64,000 bases of DNA from Phosphitispora fastidiosa (GCF_019008365.1 NZ_JAHHUL010000008.1:1-64000); one strand, 5' to 3'. Positions 50,892 through 60,520 are shown, counted from the stretch's first letter. Program-made: numbers and translations. The notes: a model not told the origin generated them from the sequence alone.

Positions 50892-50921
50892 AAATACACT
50901 ATTTTAAGGAGGGTTAAGTTA

Positions 50922-52934
50922 ATGCCAAGATTTAAAGACCCAAACCACACCTGCAAACCGTCAGATTTCCCGAGAGTTGTTGACCCCAAAAATGTTAAAC
51001 GTTCTATCGACCCAGCTGCTTTGGAGATGATTGACAAGGCTCAGGAAGAGGGCATCCAGACTACTTTTGACCGGTTTTTAGCGCAGCAGCCCCAATGCCA
51101 GTTTGGTTACAAAGGGATTTGCTGCAGATTTTGCATGATGGGTCCCTGCCGGCTTACTGCCGATACCGGACCTAAGAGCAAAGGTATTTGCGGTGCCGAT
51201 GCCTGGACTATTGCCGCCAGAAGCACAGGTACAATGCTGTTAACAGGATGTGCTGCCCACTGTGAACATGGCCGGCATATTGCCCATTCCCTGTTAGAAC
51301 TCTCAGAAGGGAAAGCTCCTGATTATAAAATTACCAGCCCTGAAAAACTGAAAAGTGTTGCTGCCAATGTAGGTATTGAAGCTGAAGGCAAGTCCGATCT
51401 TGAGCTTGCTAAAGAAGTGGCAGAACTAGCCTTAAAAGACTTTGAACTTCTGCCTGGTATGGGCGAATGTACCTGGACAACTTCGATGGTCACTGAAGGC
51501 CGCAGGGAAAAGTACCGGGCTTGCAACATTATGCCAAATGGAATCCAGTCAGCTATGGCAGACCTTCTTGCACAAGCACATGTTGGACAGGATAATGACC
51601 CTGTCAACATTACCTTCAGCGCTCTCCGGGCCGCATTGGCGGATGTTACCGGCATGAAGATTGCGACCGACCTGTCGGATGTTATCTTCGGAGTTCCGGA
51701 GCCTGTTGTTTCAGAAGCTAACATGGGTGTAATGAAGGCAGACCATGTAAATATAATTCTTCACGGACATAACCCCATTTTAAGTGAAATGATTGTTGCC
51801 GCTGCCAGAGAATTAGACGGAGAAGCAAAAGAAGCGGGCGCTGCCGGAATCCAGTTATCCGGTATCTGCTGTACAGGAAACGAAGTACTTATGAGACAGG
51901 GTGTGCCAATTTGTACATCTTTCTCATCCCAGGAACTCGCTATTACAACCGGCGCTGTTGATGCTATGGTTGTTGACGTGCAGTGCATTATGCCCGGAAT
52001 TGTACAGGTAGCCAAGTGCTTCCATACTAAGATTATATCTACTCAGGATATTGTTAAGCTTCCCGGCTCCATGCATGTTCCCTTTAATGTAGAAACAGCC
52101 ATGAATGATGCTCAGGATATAGTAAGGATTGCAATTGATTCATATAAAGAGCGTAAAGACAAGGCTGTTAAAATTCCGCAGTATAAAGAGAAAGTTGTAG
52201 CCGGCTTTAGTCTGGAAGCTATGTATGATATCTTGGGCAAAGTAAATGCAGACAAACCTGTCGGCGTTCTTGTTGATGCTATCGAAGCAGGACAAATTAA
52301 AGGTGTCGCCTTGTTATGCGGCTGTGAAAACCTGAAGACAATACAAAATGAGGCCCACATTACCATTACCAAAGAACTCCTGAAAAATGACGTCTTTATT
52401 ATAGCTACCGGATGCTCCGCTCAGGATATGGCCAAGTTTGGCATTATGAATCCTGCCAACAGGAAAGGACTCTGCGGAGACGGCCTAAATGCCTTCCTGG
52501 ATACACTGGAAGAGAAGTCCGGTATTGAATTGCCTGCAACATTCCACATGGGTTCCTGTGTAGATAATACACGTTGCTCTGACCTCTTTATGGATATGGC
52601 TAACTATATGGGTGTAGATACTCCTAAAGTACCGTTTGTAGCATCGGCTCCTGAAGCCATGAGTGGTAAAGCTGTTTCTATCGGGACCCATTATGTGACT
52701 TTAGGAGCGCCCGTTCATGTCGGCACAATGCCTCCTGTTGAAGGTAGTGATCTGTTCTACAGCATTACTACCCAGATTGCCAGTGATGTCTATGGCGGAT
52801 ACTTCATTTTTGAAATGGACCCCAAGCTTGCAGCACAAAAGATATTGAATGCTCTTGAATACAGAACCTGGAAATTAGGGGTTCATAAGAAGACTGCTGA
52901 AAAATTCGAAACTAAACTGTGCCAGAATTATTAA
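50922..52934 (+). CDS. acsA: CO dehydrogenase subunit of the CODH/ACS complex, AcsA
   Basis: A 670-aa Ni-CODH. The N-terminus CQFGYKGICCRFCMMGPC gives D- and B-clusters; AAHCEHGRH, GICCTGNE, VDVQCIMP, LLCGCENL, TGCSAQ and MGSCVDNTRC hold C-cluster ligands. Length equals the ACS-linked beta subunit (about 674 aa in Moorella) and it is followed directly by acsB. It reduces CO2 to CO, channelled to AcsB, or runs the reverse. AAGGAGG precedes the ATG. Confidence 0.96.
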   Translation: MPRFKDPNHTCKPSDFPRVVDPKNVKRSIDPAALEMIDKAQEEGIQTTFDRFLAQQPQCQFGYKGICCRFCMMGPCRLTADTGPKSKGICGADAWTIAARSTGTMLLTGCAAHCEHGRHIAHSLLELSEGKAPDYKITSPEKLKSVAANVGIEAEGKSDLELAKEVAELALKDFELLPGMGECTWTTSMVTEGRREKYRACNIMPNGIQSAMADLLAQAHVGQDNDPVNITFSALRAALADVTGMKIATDLSDVIFGVPEPVVSEANMGVMKADHVNIILHGHNPILSEMIVAAARELDGEAKEAGAAGIQLSGICCTGNEVLMRQGVPICTSFSSQELAITTGAVDAMVVDVQCIMPGIVQVAKCFHTKIISTQDIVKLPGSMHVPFNVETAMNDAQDIVRIAIDSYKERKDKAVKIPQYKEKVVAGFSLEAMYDILGKVNADKPVGVLVDAIEAGQIKGVALLCGCENLKTIQNEAHITITKELLKNDVFIIATGCSAQDMAKFGIMNPANRKGLCGDGLNAFLDTLEEKSGIELPATFHMGSCVDNTRCSDLFMDMANYMGVDTPKVPFVASAPEAMSGKAVSIGTHYVTLGAPVHVGTMPPVEGSDLFYSITTQIASDVYGGYFIFEMDPKLAAQKILNALEYRTWKLGVHKKTAEKFETKLCQNY

Positions 52935-52967
52935 TTCTGATTTCCCAATTCGAAAGGAGGAAAAAGA

Positions 52968-55172
52968 ATGTCAGAGGAACTCAACTTTGATCAGATATAT
53001 GCAGATGCTGAAAAAGCTATGGAAGGCAAAGAACCCGTTAAAATGTTCAGAAGGGCATATAAAGGCGCCATTACTGCGGTTAGCTATGCAGAAATTCTTT
53101 TAACCAGGGCGATTCGTACTCAGGGAAGGGATAAAAAAATAGGTTATCCCAATACTGCTTATTTCCTTCCGGTAATCCGCTGCTGGAGCGGTGAAAAGGT
53201 TACCACTCTGGGTGAATTGATACCTATCCTAAATAGGATGCGTAATCAGATTTCAGAGGCCTTGACCTTTGAACAATACCGTTTAAACGGTATGTCAACA
53301 TGGTATGCAGCCGAAATCATTGAGGCAATTCAATACATCGGGTATGATGAAACTAATTTGAGATTTCCTGAACCGTGGACCGGATTTATCGGTGACCCGG
53401 TTGTCCGTTCCTTTGGTATTAAGATGGTTGACTGGACTATCCCCGGAGAAGCTGTTATCGTTGGCCGGGCGAAAGACAGCAAACTGGCAGCCAAAATTGT
53501 TGCTGACCTGATGAGTAAAGGTATGATGATTTTCCTCAGTGACGAAATTATCGAACAATTACTTGAAGAGAATGTTAAGCTGGGTCTGGATTATATTGCT
53601 TACCCGCTGGGCAACTTTACCCAGGTTGTCCATGCTGCCAACTATGCTCTTCGGGCCGGGATGATGTTCGGCGGCATCAAGCCTGGTATGCTCGAAGCCC
53701 AGAGAGATTATCAGCGGCGTCGTGTTCTCGCCTTCATTCTCTATCTGGGTGAGCAGGACTTTGTTAAGGATGCTGCCTGTGCCGGCGCAATTTATACCGG
53801 CTTCCCGGTTATCACAGATCAGGTGTTAGCCGAAGATGAGGAGATTCCCGATTGGTTCATATCAGAACCTGATTATGATAAGATTATCCAGGTTGCTCTT
53901 GAAGTCAGAGGTGTAAAACTCACCAACATTGATATCGACATTCCCATCAACCATGGTCCTGCCTTTGAGGGTGAGACTGTCCGTAAGGGAGACATGTACT
54001 GCGAGTTTGGCGGCGGTCGTACTCCAGGTTTCGAATTGGTTGAAATGGTTGGAGATGATATCGAAGACGGCAAGATTACGCTGATTGGTCCTGATATTGA
54101 CACACTGGGTGAAGATGGCGGCATGCTGCCCCTCGGAATCCATGTCAGGGTTTACGGACGCAAGATGCAGGCTGACTTTGAGCCTGTTCTCGAGCGCCGG
54201 GTGCATTATTTCACCAACTATGGTGAAGGTATCTGGCACGTTGCCCAGCGGGATTTGAACTGGCTGCGGTTCACCAAGGACGCAGTGGGCAAGGGTTTCC
54301 GAATGGAACACCTGGGAAGACTGCTTTATGCCAAGTTTAAGGCTGAATTCCCGGCAATTGTTGACCGGGTTCAAATAGACCTGATCACAGATGAAGAAGA
54401 AGTAATCAAGCGTCGTGAGTTCGCCCGTGAGAAGTACAATGCACGTGATGCCCGTCTCCGCGAGTTGACTGATGAGGGTGTTGAAGAATTCTATTCCTGT
54501 ACTCTGTGCCAGTCATTTGCTCCGACTCACGTATGTGTGGTTGCTCCTGAGCGGGTAGGTCTGTGTGGCGCCGTATCCTGGCTTGATGCCAAGGCCGCAT
54601 ATGAGATTAACCCCCACGGCGCTAACGTACCCATACTTAAGGGTGAATGCCTTGATGAGGTTAATGGTCAGTGGAAGGCCTTTAATGAGTTTATTTATCA
54701 GAACTCCCAGAGAACCGTTGAGGCGGTTAACTTCTACACCATTATGGATAACCCGATGACTTCCTGCGGATGTTTTGAGGTTATCATGACAATGGTTCCG
54801 GAAGCTAATGGTTTCATGGTGGTTAACCGGGAACACTCAGGGATGACCCCTTGTGGGATGAACTTCTCCACCTTGGCCGGTACCTGCGGCGGTGGCGCTC
54901 AGATGCCAGGATTCATGGGAATTGGTAAAGCATACTTTGGTTCCCGGAAATTCATCAAGGCAGACGGTGGTTTAGGCCGTCTTGTATGGATGCCGAAAGC
55001 CCTTAAGGAATCTCTCCGTGAAATTCTCACAGAGAGAGCAGAAGAGGACGGACTCGGCAGTGATTTCGTAGATAAGATTGCCGATGAGAGTGTTGGTGTA
55101 TCCGGTGAAGAGATTCTTCCATTCCTGGAAGAAAAGGGACACCCTGCGCTGGCAATGGATCCATTGATGTAA
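52968..55172 (+). CDS. acsB: acetyl-CoA synthase subunit AcsB
   Basis: A 734-aa enzyme that joins CO, a methyl group from the corrinoid protein and CoA at the Ni-Ni-4Fe-4S A-cluster. Ligand cysteines are Cys511, Cys514, Cys523, Cys533, Cys600 and Cys602 (in CTLCQSF, HVCVV, GLCG and SCGCFE), with the same spacing as Moorella 506/509/518/528/595/597. The N-terminal domain that docks AcsA is present. AAAGGAGG precedes the ATG, 33 bases after acsA. A terminator follows, so acsC/D/E must lie elsewhere. Confidence 0.97.
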   Translation: MSEELNFDQIYADAEKAMEGKEPVKMFRRAYKGAITAVSYAEILLTRAIRTQGRDKKIGYPNTAYFLPVIRCWSGEKVTTLGELIPILNRMRNQISEALTFEQYRLNGMSTWYAAEIIEAIQYIGYDETNLRFPEPWTGFIGDPVVRSFGIKMVDWTIPGEAVIVGRAKDSKLAAKIVADLMSKGMMIFLSDEIIEQLLEENVKLGLDYIAYPLGNFTQVVHAANYALRAGMMFGGIKPGMLEAQRDYQRRRVLAFILYLGEQDFVKDAACAGAIYTGFPVITDQVLAEDEEIPDWFISEPDYDKIIQVALEVRGVKLTNIDIDIPINHGPAFEGETVRKGDMYCEFGGGRTPGFELVEMVGDDIEDGKITLIGPDIDTLGEDGGMLPLGIHVRVYGRKMQADFEPVLERRVHYFTNYGEGIWHVAQRDLNWLRFTKDAVGKGFRMEHLGRLLYAKFKAEFPAIVDRVQIDLITDEEEVIKRREFAREKYNARDARLRELTDEGVEEFYSCTLCQSFAPTHVCVVAPERVGLCGAVSWLDAKAAYEINPHGANVPILKGECLDEVNGQWKAFNEFIYQNSQRTVEAVNFYTIMDNPMTSCGCFEVIMTMVPEANGFMVVNREHSGMTPCGMNFSTLAGTCGGGAQMPGFMGIGKAYFGSRKFIKADGGLGRLVWMPKALKESLREILTERAEEDGLGSDFVDKIADESVGVSGEEILPFLEEKGHPALAMDPLM

Positions 55173-55260
55173 GTTAGTGTTCATGATGATTAAAATAATG
55201 ATTTAAATCATCATTTAAGTAATGATTAAATGTGATTTAAATTGTTTTTAACCTCCTTAA

Positions 55261-55292
55261 GCTACCGGTTGGCATCCGGTAGCCTTTTTTTT
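55261..55292 (+). terminator. terminator of acsAB
   Basis: GCTACCGG and CCGGTAGC arms, loop TTGGCAT, then eight T. Upstream bases 55185-55250 are an AT-rich stretch of repeated TGATTTAAAT-like units. Confidence 0.9.
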
Positions 55293-55406
55293 ATGCAGTC
55301 ATGCCGTTGATTACATACTCTGAAAAATTGGGGGTATTCTAAAAGCAGACTTTAGATGTGATAAGCTTTTCTGCTGCACTAAAAGTTTAATCAATGGGGG
55401 ATAAAC

Positions 55407-55613
55407 ATGACTGTTGCTGCAAAGGTAAAACAGACTATAGCGACTCTGGACGGGATAAAAAGCACCCTGGAAATTTATGCTGCTCAATGCCAGAATGAAG
55501 AGGCAGCATTTATTTATAAGGAAGGGTCTTTGGTTGTCAGTGAAGCTGCCAATGACCTGGGGAAAAGATTAAAGACCCTGGAATTTGAAGAGCCGGAATA
55601 CGGAGGATTGTGA
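55407..55613 (+). CDS. DUF1657 protein of the spoVA cluster
   Basis: A 68-aa helical protein (VKQTIATLDGIKSTLEIYAAQ...ANDLGKRLKTLEFEEPEY) of the DUF1657 family, usually encoded with SpoVAC/D/E and DUF421 proteins in spore formers. Thought to be part of spore germination apparatus; exact role unknown. GGGGGAT region precedes the ATG. First gene of a five-gene operon. Confidence 0.85.
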   Translation: MTVAAKVKQTIATLDGIKSTLEIYAAQCQNEEAAFIYKEGSLVVSEAANDLGKRLKTLEFEEPEYGGL

Positions 55614-55626
55614 GAGGGCGGTGCCG

Positions 55627-56487
55627 ATGATTGAATGGATAGAGATATTACTGAGGTCAGGAGGTTTATTTTTTTTAGCCCTTTTTCTGTTAAGGGTAAT
55701 GGGGAAAAGACAGCCGTCACGAATGAACCCCTTTAATTTTGTTAATTACATGGTTATTGCCATAATCTCAGCCCTGATTTCCCTTAATGTTATCAGAGAT
55801 ATAGCATTAGGGTTAACCGCCTTGGGCGTTTGGGTCATTCTATCCATAGCCATGGATTACCTGGCTCTGAAGAGCAAATGGGTCCAGGACTTGGTTAACG
55901 GCAAGGCTACAATACTGATGAAAGACGGTAAGGTTATGGAAGAAAATCTGCTCCAGGTGAGATATACAGGTGAAGAGCTCTTAAGGGACCTGCGCTCCAA
56001 AAACGTATTTAACCTGGCAGATGTAGAATTTGCTGTAATGGAAACAACAGGGGATATCAATGTGCTCCTGAAATCAGAAAAAAAGCCGGTAACCCCACAT
56101 GATTTAGGTAAACAGGTATCTCCACAGCCAGAGCCCCAGACAGTCATCCTTGACGGCAACATCCTCAATGAGCCGCTTTCTAATCTGGGTTTGAACCGGG
56201 ATTGGCTCAAGGTTCAGCTAAACAGTCTGGGGGTATCCCAGGACAATGTTTTTATTGGTCAGGTGGATGGCTCAGGAGAGCTTTATGTGGATCTTTTTGA
56301 TGATGCTATACAGATCCCGCAGCCAAAAGTGAAGGAACTGCTTTTTGCCAACCTTGACAAAACTCACGCTGATCTCTTAAGCTTTGCTCTGGATACAAAA
56401 GATGATCGGGCAAAGGAAATGTACCTGAAAAACGCTAAAAAGTTAAAGCATTTAATGGAGAAATTGGAACCATTCCTTTTAAGATGA
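55627..56487 (+). CDS. DUF421 (YetF-like) membrane protein
   Basis: A 286-aa protein; the ATG at 55627 behind GAGGGCGGTG is preferred to 55585. Three N-terminal transmembrane helices (to about residue 75) precede the soluble YetF domain (GKATILMKDGKV, LLRDLRSKNVFNLADVEFAVMET). An extra C-terminal helical part lies at about 200-286. Regularly linked to spoVA genes; probably inner spore membrane. Substrate unknown. Confidence 0.87.
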   Translation: MIEWIEILLRSGGLFFLALFLLRVMGKRQPSRMNPFNFVNYMVIAIISALISLNVIRDIALGLTALGVWVILSIAMDYLALKSKWVQDLVNGKATILMKDGKVMEENLLQVRYTGEELLRDLRSKNVFNLADVEFAVMETTGDINVLLKSEKKPVTPHDLGKQVSPQPEPQTVILDGNILNEPLSNLGLNRDWLKVQLNSLGVSQDNVFIGQVDGSGELYVDLFDDAIQIPQPKVKELLFANLDKTHADLLSFALDTKDDRAKEMYLKNAKKLKHLMEKLEPFLLR

Positions 56488-56500
56488 GGTGGTTTGGAAA

Positions 56501-56980
56501 ATGTCTAATATAAAAACAAAAAAACTTAGTCTTACACAGCAGGAATATAAGGAGTTTGCCAAGGTCAGGGTACCCAACCGCCCGGTGCTTTTAAACTGTG
56601 TCAGGGCATTCATCGCGGGGGGAATTATTTGCACTATCGGCCAGGGGCTGCAATGGCTGTTTATGACGTATTTCGGATTTACAGAGGTTACTGCAGGTAA
56701 TCCCACAGTGTCAGTATTGATAATGCTCTCGGTTTTATTAACCGGTCTGGGAGTATATGACCATATTGCCCAGTGGGCTGGAGCCGGAACTGCTGTTCCG
56801 GTAACCGGGTTTGCCAACACTGTAGCCTCTGCAGCGATTGAACACCGTACTGAGGGATATGTCCTGGGTGTTGGCGGAAATATGTTCAAGCTGGCCGGTT
56901 CTGTTATCGCTTATGGAGTATTCTCAGCTTTTCTCGTTGCTCTCATCAAAATAACCATCCAGGCGCTGGGGGGGATATAA
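56501..56980 (+). CDS. spoVAC: stage V sporulation protein AC
   Basis: A 159-aa multi-helix membrane protein; ATG 56501 follows GAGGTGG. RPVLLNCVRAFIAGGIICTIGQ, the GAGTAVPVTGFANTVASAAIEH motif and GGNMFKLAGSVI identify it. SpoVAC forms the channel that moves Ca-dipicolinate across the inner spore membrane. One-base overlap with spoVAD. Confidence 0.95.
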   Translation: MSNIKTKKLSLTQQEYKEFAKVRVPNRPVLLNCVRAFIAGGIICTIGQGLQWLFMTYFGFTEVTAGNPTVSVLIMLSVLLTGLGVYDHIAQWAGAGTAVPVTGFANTVASAAIEHRTEGYVLGVGGNMFKLAGSVIAYGVFSAFLVALIKITIQALGGI

Positions 56981-57984
56981 TGCTCACAGGCCATCAAACC
57001 TGGGTATTTGACTCTAAGCCGGTAATCCGTTCCTCGGCAGCTGTTGGCGGCCCGTTTGAGGCAAAAGGGGCTTTAGCTGCTGATTTTGATATTCTCCATG
57101 AAGATGTATGGCTGGGACAGGACAGTTTTGAAAAAGCTGAGAAAAAACTGCTGGAACAGGCCTGTGAAAAAGCCATTGATAAGGCAGGAATGAAGAAAGA
57201 AGATATTCAGTTTCTCCTTAGCGGGGATTTAATGGACCAGATTATTTCCAGCAGCTTCGCAGCACGCACGCTGGGGATGCCGTATGTGGGAATATTCGGC
57301 GCCTGTTCCACTGCCATGCTGGGACTCGCTCTGGCCTCCTTGCTGGTCCATACCGGGGCGGCAGATAATGCTTTGGCAGCGGCATCAAGCCATAACGTAG
57401 CAGCGGAAAAACAGTTCCGGTATCCTACTGAATACGGCGGACAGAAGCCTCCCACAGCACAATGGACAGTAACCGGAGCAGGAGCGGCTGTGGTTTCCAG
57501 GGAGGGAGAGGGACCCCGGGTAACTTCGGCCACTATTGGCAGAGTAATAGATATGGGAATCTCAGACCCTTTTAACATGGGTACTGCCATGGCCCCGGCG
57601 GCAGTTGATACCCTTCAGGCCCATCTCAGGGATTTGAAAAGGGAACCGGAGTATTATGACTTGATTGCAACGGGAGATTTAGGCCGTGTAGGACATAAAA
57701 TAGCGGGCGACCTTTTAAACAAGCATGAAATCAATATCCCGCCGGAAATTTTTACCGACTGCGGTATCCTGATATATAAAGAAGGCCAGCCTGTACTGGC
57801 AGGGGGGAGCGGTTGTGCCTGTTCGGCAACAGTTACCTACGGGCATTTACTGAAGCGGATGCGGAAAGGTGAATTAGGAAGAATTCTGGTTGTTGCTACA
57901 GGCGCCTTATTATCACCGCTGTCCTATCAGCAAAAAGAGACTATACCCGGTATTGCCCATGCTGTCTCTATTGAAATACAGTGA
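56980..57984 (+). CDS. spoVAD: stage V sporulation protein AD
   Basis: A 334-aa thiolase-fold protein that binds dipicolinic acid. FGACSTAMLGLALAS keeps the thiolase-like Cys, with SSHNVAAEKQFRYPTEYG and TDCGILIYK family blocks. A soluble protein on the outer face of the inner spore membrane with SpoVAC and SpoVAE. Starts within the spoVAC stop (TAATG). Confidence 0.95.
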   Translation: MLTGHQTWVFDSKPVIRSSAAVGGPFEAKGALAADFDILHEDVWLGQDSFEKAEKKLLEQACEKAIDKAGMKKEDIQFLLSGDLMDQIISSSFAARTLGMPYVGIFGACSTAMLGLALASLLVHTGAADNALAAASSHNVAAEKQFRYPTEYGGQKPPTAQWTVTGAGAAVVSREGEGPRVTSATIGRVIDMGISDPFNMGTAMAPAAVDTLQAHLRDLKREPEYYDLIATGDLGRVGHKIAGDLLNKHEINIPPEIFTDCGILIYKEGQPVLAGGSGCACSATVTYGHLLKRMRKGELGRILVVATGALLSPLSYQQKETIPGIAHAVSIEIQ

Positions 57985-58014
57985 GGGGATTACACGCAGA
58001 AGGAGTGACCAAGT

Positions 58015-58368
58015 GTGGAAAAGTTTATTTGGGCTTTTATCATCGGTGGCGGTATATGTGTCATCGGTCAATTGATGTTTGATGTTCTCAAGCTGACGCC
58101 GGCACATACCATGAGCACTCTGGTAGTAGCCGGTGCGGTATTGGGCGGGCTGGGACTATATGAGCCGCTGATAAAATTTGCCGGTGCAGGGGCAACTGTT
58201 CCTATCAGTAGTTTTGGTAATTCACTGGTCAAGGGAGCTTTAATGGAAGCTGAAAGCACCGGTGTCATTGGAGTACTTACCGGAATATTTGAGGTGACCA
58301 GTGCGGGTGTTTCGGCAGCCATTATTTTTGGGTTCATGGGTTCATTATTATTTAAACCTAAAGGGTGA
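58015..58368 (+). CDS. spoVAE: stage V sporulation protein AE (SpoVAEb)
   Basis: A 117-aa membrane protein starting at GTG 58015 behind AGAAGGAG. It has the same motif order as SpoVAC (GGGICVIGQ, GAGATVPISSFGNSLVKGALMEA), which indicates common origin. Completes the dipicolinate transport set. Last gene of the operon. Confidence 0.93.
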   Translation: MEKFIWAFIIGGGICVIGQLMFDVLKLTPAHTMSTLVVAGAVLGGLGLYEPLIKFAGAGATVPISSFGNSLVKGALMEAESTGVIGVLTGIFEVTSAGVSAAIIFGFMGSLLFKPKG

Positions 58369-58441
58369 ATCCCCTGCAAGTTGGCACAGATATTGCATAT
58401 ATAATTAATATAATGCCAACACAGTTCTTGGGGGGAGCAGT

Positions 58442-58993
58442 ATGTTAAAGATTCACGAAATTCACAACAGGGATTCGCTGATGGCACTGGCGGAGTACTG
58501 CAGGGATGTTTTTCATTACTCCGGCAAGGATATGGAATCTCTGGTAGGCAGGCTGCTGGCTGGTGAGGAACAAAAGCTGGAGTCACATGTCATTTATGCC
58601 GAATGCCTTGGAGAGATGGCCGGGTTTATCATTTTTTGCTACTACCCTCAAAACAAGGTAGGATTCCTGGAAGCCTTGGTGGTTATGGACGAGTTCCGTA
58701 ATCAGGGCATTGGAGCGGAACTTTATTGGAATATGATTGAAATGTTAAGAGAAAAACACCCCGAGTGTATTGGCCATGTCCTGGAAATGTGCCAGGATGA
58801 AGCCAATTTCCTGGAGAGGAAGAGGTTCTTTCTGAGACAGGGAAGTATTCCTCTGGACCTCGGTTTTTTTATGAAAGATCCCGAGGTTAACCAAATTAGA
58901 ATGCTCTATCATCCTTACAGGATAGACCAGCGATATTCTTTGGGCCTGATGAAAAATATCTTAAAAGAAATTAATTCAGATATTATTCATTAG
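58442..58993 (+). CDS. GNAT family N-acetyltransferase
   Basis: A 183-aa protein. Acetyl-CoA binding motif A is VMDEFRNQGIGAELYWNMIEML; motif B follows with an ERKRFFLRQGSI segment. GGGGGGAG precedes the ATG. The substrate cannot be read from sequence. Separate from the spoVA operon by a 73-base gap. Confidence 0.85.
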   Translation: MLKIHEIHNRDSLMALAEYCRDVFHYSGKDMESLVGRLLAGEEQKLESHVIYAECLGEMAGFIIFCYYPQNKVGFLEALVVMDEFRNQGIGAELYWNMIEMLREKHPECIGHVLEMCQDEANFLERKRFFLRQGSIPLDLGFFMKDPEVNQIRMLYHPYRIDQRYSLGLMKNILKEINSDIIH

Positions 58994-59193
58994 CGACATA
59001 AATGTGAAAATAGTTACATGCAAAAAATTGCTGAGTATGTGAAAAATTGCACACTATTAGGCTAATATTTGCCAAAACAAAATAATGGAGTGCCTTACGA
59101 ATTAATTTGGGGCATTGCATTTTAAGCCCATGAATTAGGAAGGGGCAGATATTTTCCGGCCCTCCCCCTACTTTCATAGGTTAAAACAAAAAA

Positions 59194-59225
59194 GAGTACC
59201 CCACAATAATGGGGTACTCCATTGT
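59194..59225. terminator. bidirectional terminator
   Basis: GAGTACCCCA and TGGGGTACTC arms with a six-base loop, A and T runs on each side. Between the GNAT gene region and the leftward zinc-ribbon gene. Confidence 0.85.
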
Positions 59226-59235
59226 TTTTTGTAAA

Positions 59236-59538
59236 TTAGTATCCTCTGTTTTTGCTGAAACAGTCGCTGCAATAAACCGGGCGGTCACCGCTTGGGCGAA
59301 ACGGTACCTGAGTAGTCACGCCACAGGCGGAACATGTGGTTTCATGCATTTCCCTTTGGGGGCGGGAGCCACGACCGAAGCCGCCGCCACGGTTTTGCTG
59401 CTTACGTGCTGCTCTGCATGTTGGGCAGCGTCCTGGTTCATTGGCAAATCCTTTTTCAGCATAAAATTCTTGCTCTGAGGCTGAAAAAACGAATTCAGCT
59501 CCGCAGTCCTTACAGGTTAGGTTCTTGTCTTCAAACAT
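59236..59538 (-). CDS. double zinc-ribbon protein (CxxC-x17-CxxC type)
   Basis: A 100-aa protein with four CxxC pairs: CKDCGAEF and CPTC near residues 9-41, and CSACGV and CSDC near 70-93, joined by an Arg/Gly-rich linker (NRGGGFGRGSRPQ). The N-terminal CxxC-x17-CxxC family and a C-terminal ribbon suggest nucleic-acid or protein binding. GAGGAGG precedes the ATG. Confidence 0.85.
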   Translation of the reverse strand: MFEDKNLTCKDCGAEFVFSASEQEFYAEKGFANEPGRCPTCRAARKQQNRGGGFGRGSRPQREMHETTCSACGVTTQVPFRPSGDRPVYCSDCFSKNRGY

Positions 59539-59812
59539 ATTGAATCCTCCTCATAATTTTGGCCCAGAATGGAATAGGGATACACTCTCTTTCTCCTTCA
59601 CCCATTCAAGGCAGCTGAGAAGGGAAAAATGAATCTCACTAAACCTGTTAACTTGAGCTTTAAATTAATTTTAGCACCTGTCAAACCAAAAGTAAAGTAT
59701 TATTGTCGACCACCATCAGCCTGTTCGCTGAAGGAAAATCAGTTCCAATGCAGAATACCCAATCTTTGCGCAATTTATTCATTATCGTAACAGGAAAAAA
59801 ATTACAGCCAGC
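59539..59812. other. intergenic region, no gene seen
   Basis: The gap between two leftward genes. A minus-strand TTGACA at about 59683-59678 has no good -10 at standard spacing. Nothing else recognised. Confidence 0.35.
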
Positions 59813-60520
59813 TCACCCTGCTGCAAAATGGTCTGGCTCCTGCTCCAGTTTGCGGGCATTATAAAGCAGGTCTGCCTGCTGCCCGTGGTAATTAACCCAT
59901 TCACAGAAGGTGAGCTCTGAATCCCTGGCAAATTTTCGGGCATATTCTTTGGCCAGGGTCCGGTCTTCTTCAAATCCGATAAGCTTCATACCTTCGGGAA
60001 TATTTCCAGTTATCACAGGAATGGTAAAGCCGCGTCTCTCAAAGTCAAAAAGCTCTCCCTGCTGCCAGATGGTGACATCCATAACCGCATCATTATAGCT
60101 CAGCCAGGCATGGAGGCCCACCCGGTATCTGGGTTCAGGAACCTTGTCTGCGCGCGTTTTGTAGCGAAAATAACCCTGGCATAACTGCAGCTTCTTTTCA
60201 CTGAGGACGCCAAAATAAACAAGAAGCCAATAGAGGACCACCGAAAAATAAATACTTGTCCCATGATTTTCACTGTACCTGGCGGCCTCGTCTTTTTCGG
60301 TAAAGTTTTTGGAAAGCAGATAACAGTAATCAACATATTTTATAAAGCCGGAAACGCTTCCTTTGGGAATTTCCAATGTTTTGGCCATGAATTGTGTGGG
60401 GGCTCGCCTGGAATAATTAAATGTAGACTTCCAGCCGCATTCCTTTAAGTAGTTGTACACAAAATTGATCAGTTCATAGCTGGTCGCACTCACGAGTTTT
60501 TTTACTTCCGGGTCCTTCAC
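59813..60520 (-). CDS. hypothetical 235-aa protein
   Basis: GTG 60520 behind GGAGGGAAG. The N-terminal half is helical (LVSATSYELINFVYNYLKECGW); the middle has RVGLHAWLSYNDAVMDVTIWQQG. The His followed 8-12 residues later by Asp recalls transglutaminase-like or papain-like folds, but a paired Cys is not obvious (a Cys at LQLCQGYF precedes). No family is assigned. Monocistronic. Confidence 0.6.
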   Translation of the reverse strand: MKDPEVKKLVSATSYELINFVYNYLKECGWKSTFNYSRRAPTQFMAKTLEIPKGSVSGFIKYVDYCYLLSKNFTEKDEAARYSENHGTSIYFSVVLYWLLVYFGVLSEKKLQLCQGYFRYKTRADKVPEPRYRVGLHAWLSYNDAVMDVTIWQQGELFDFERRGFTIPVITGNIPEGMKLIGFEEDRTLAKEYARKFARDSELTFCEWVNYHGQQADLLYNARKLEQEPDHFAAG

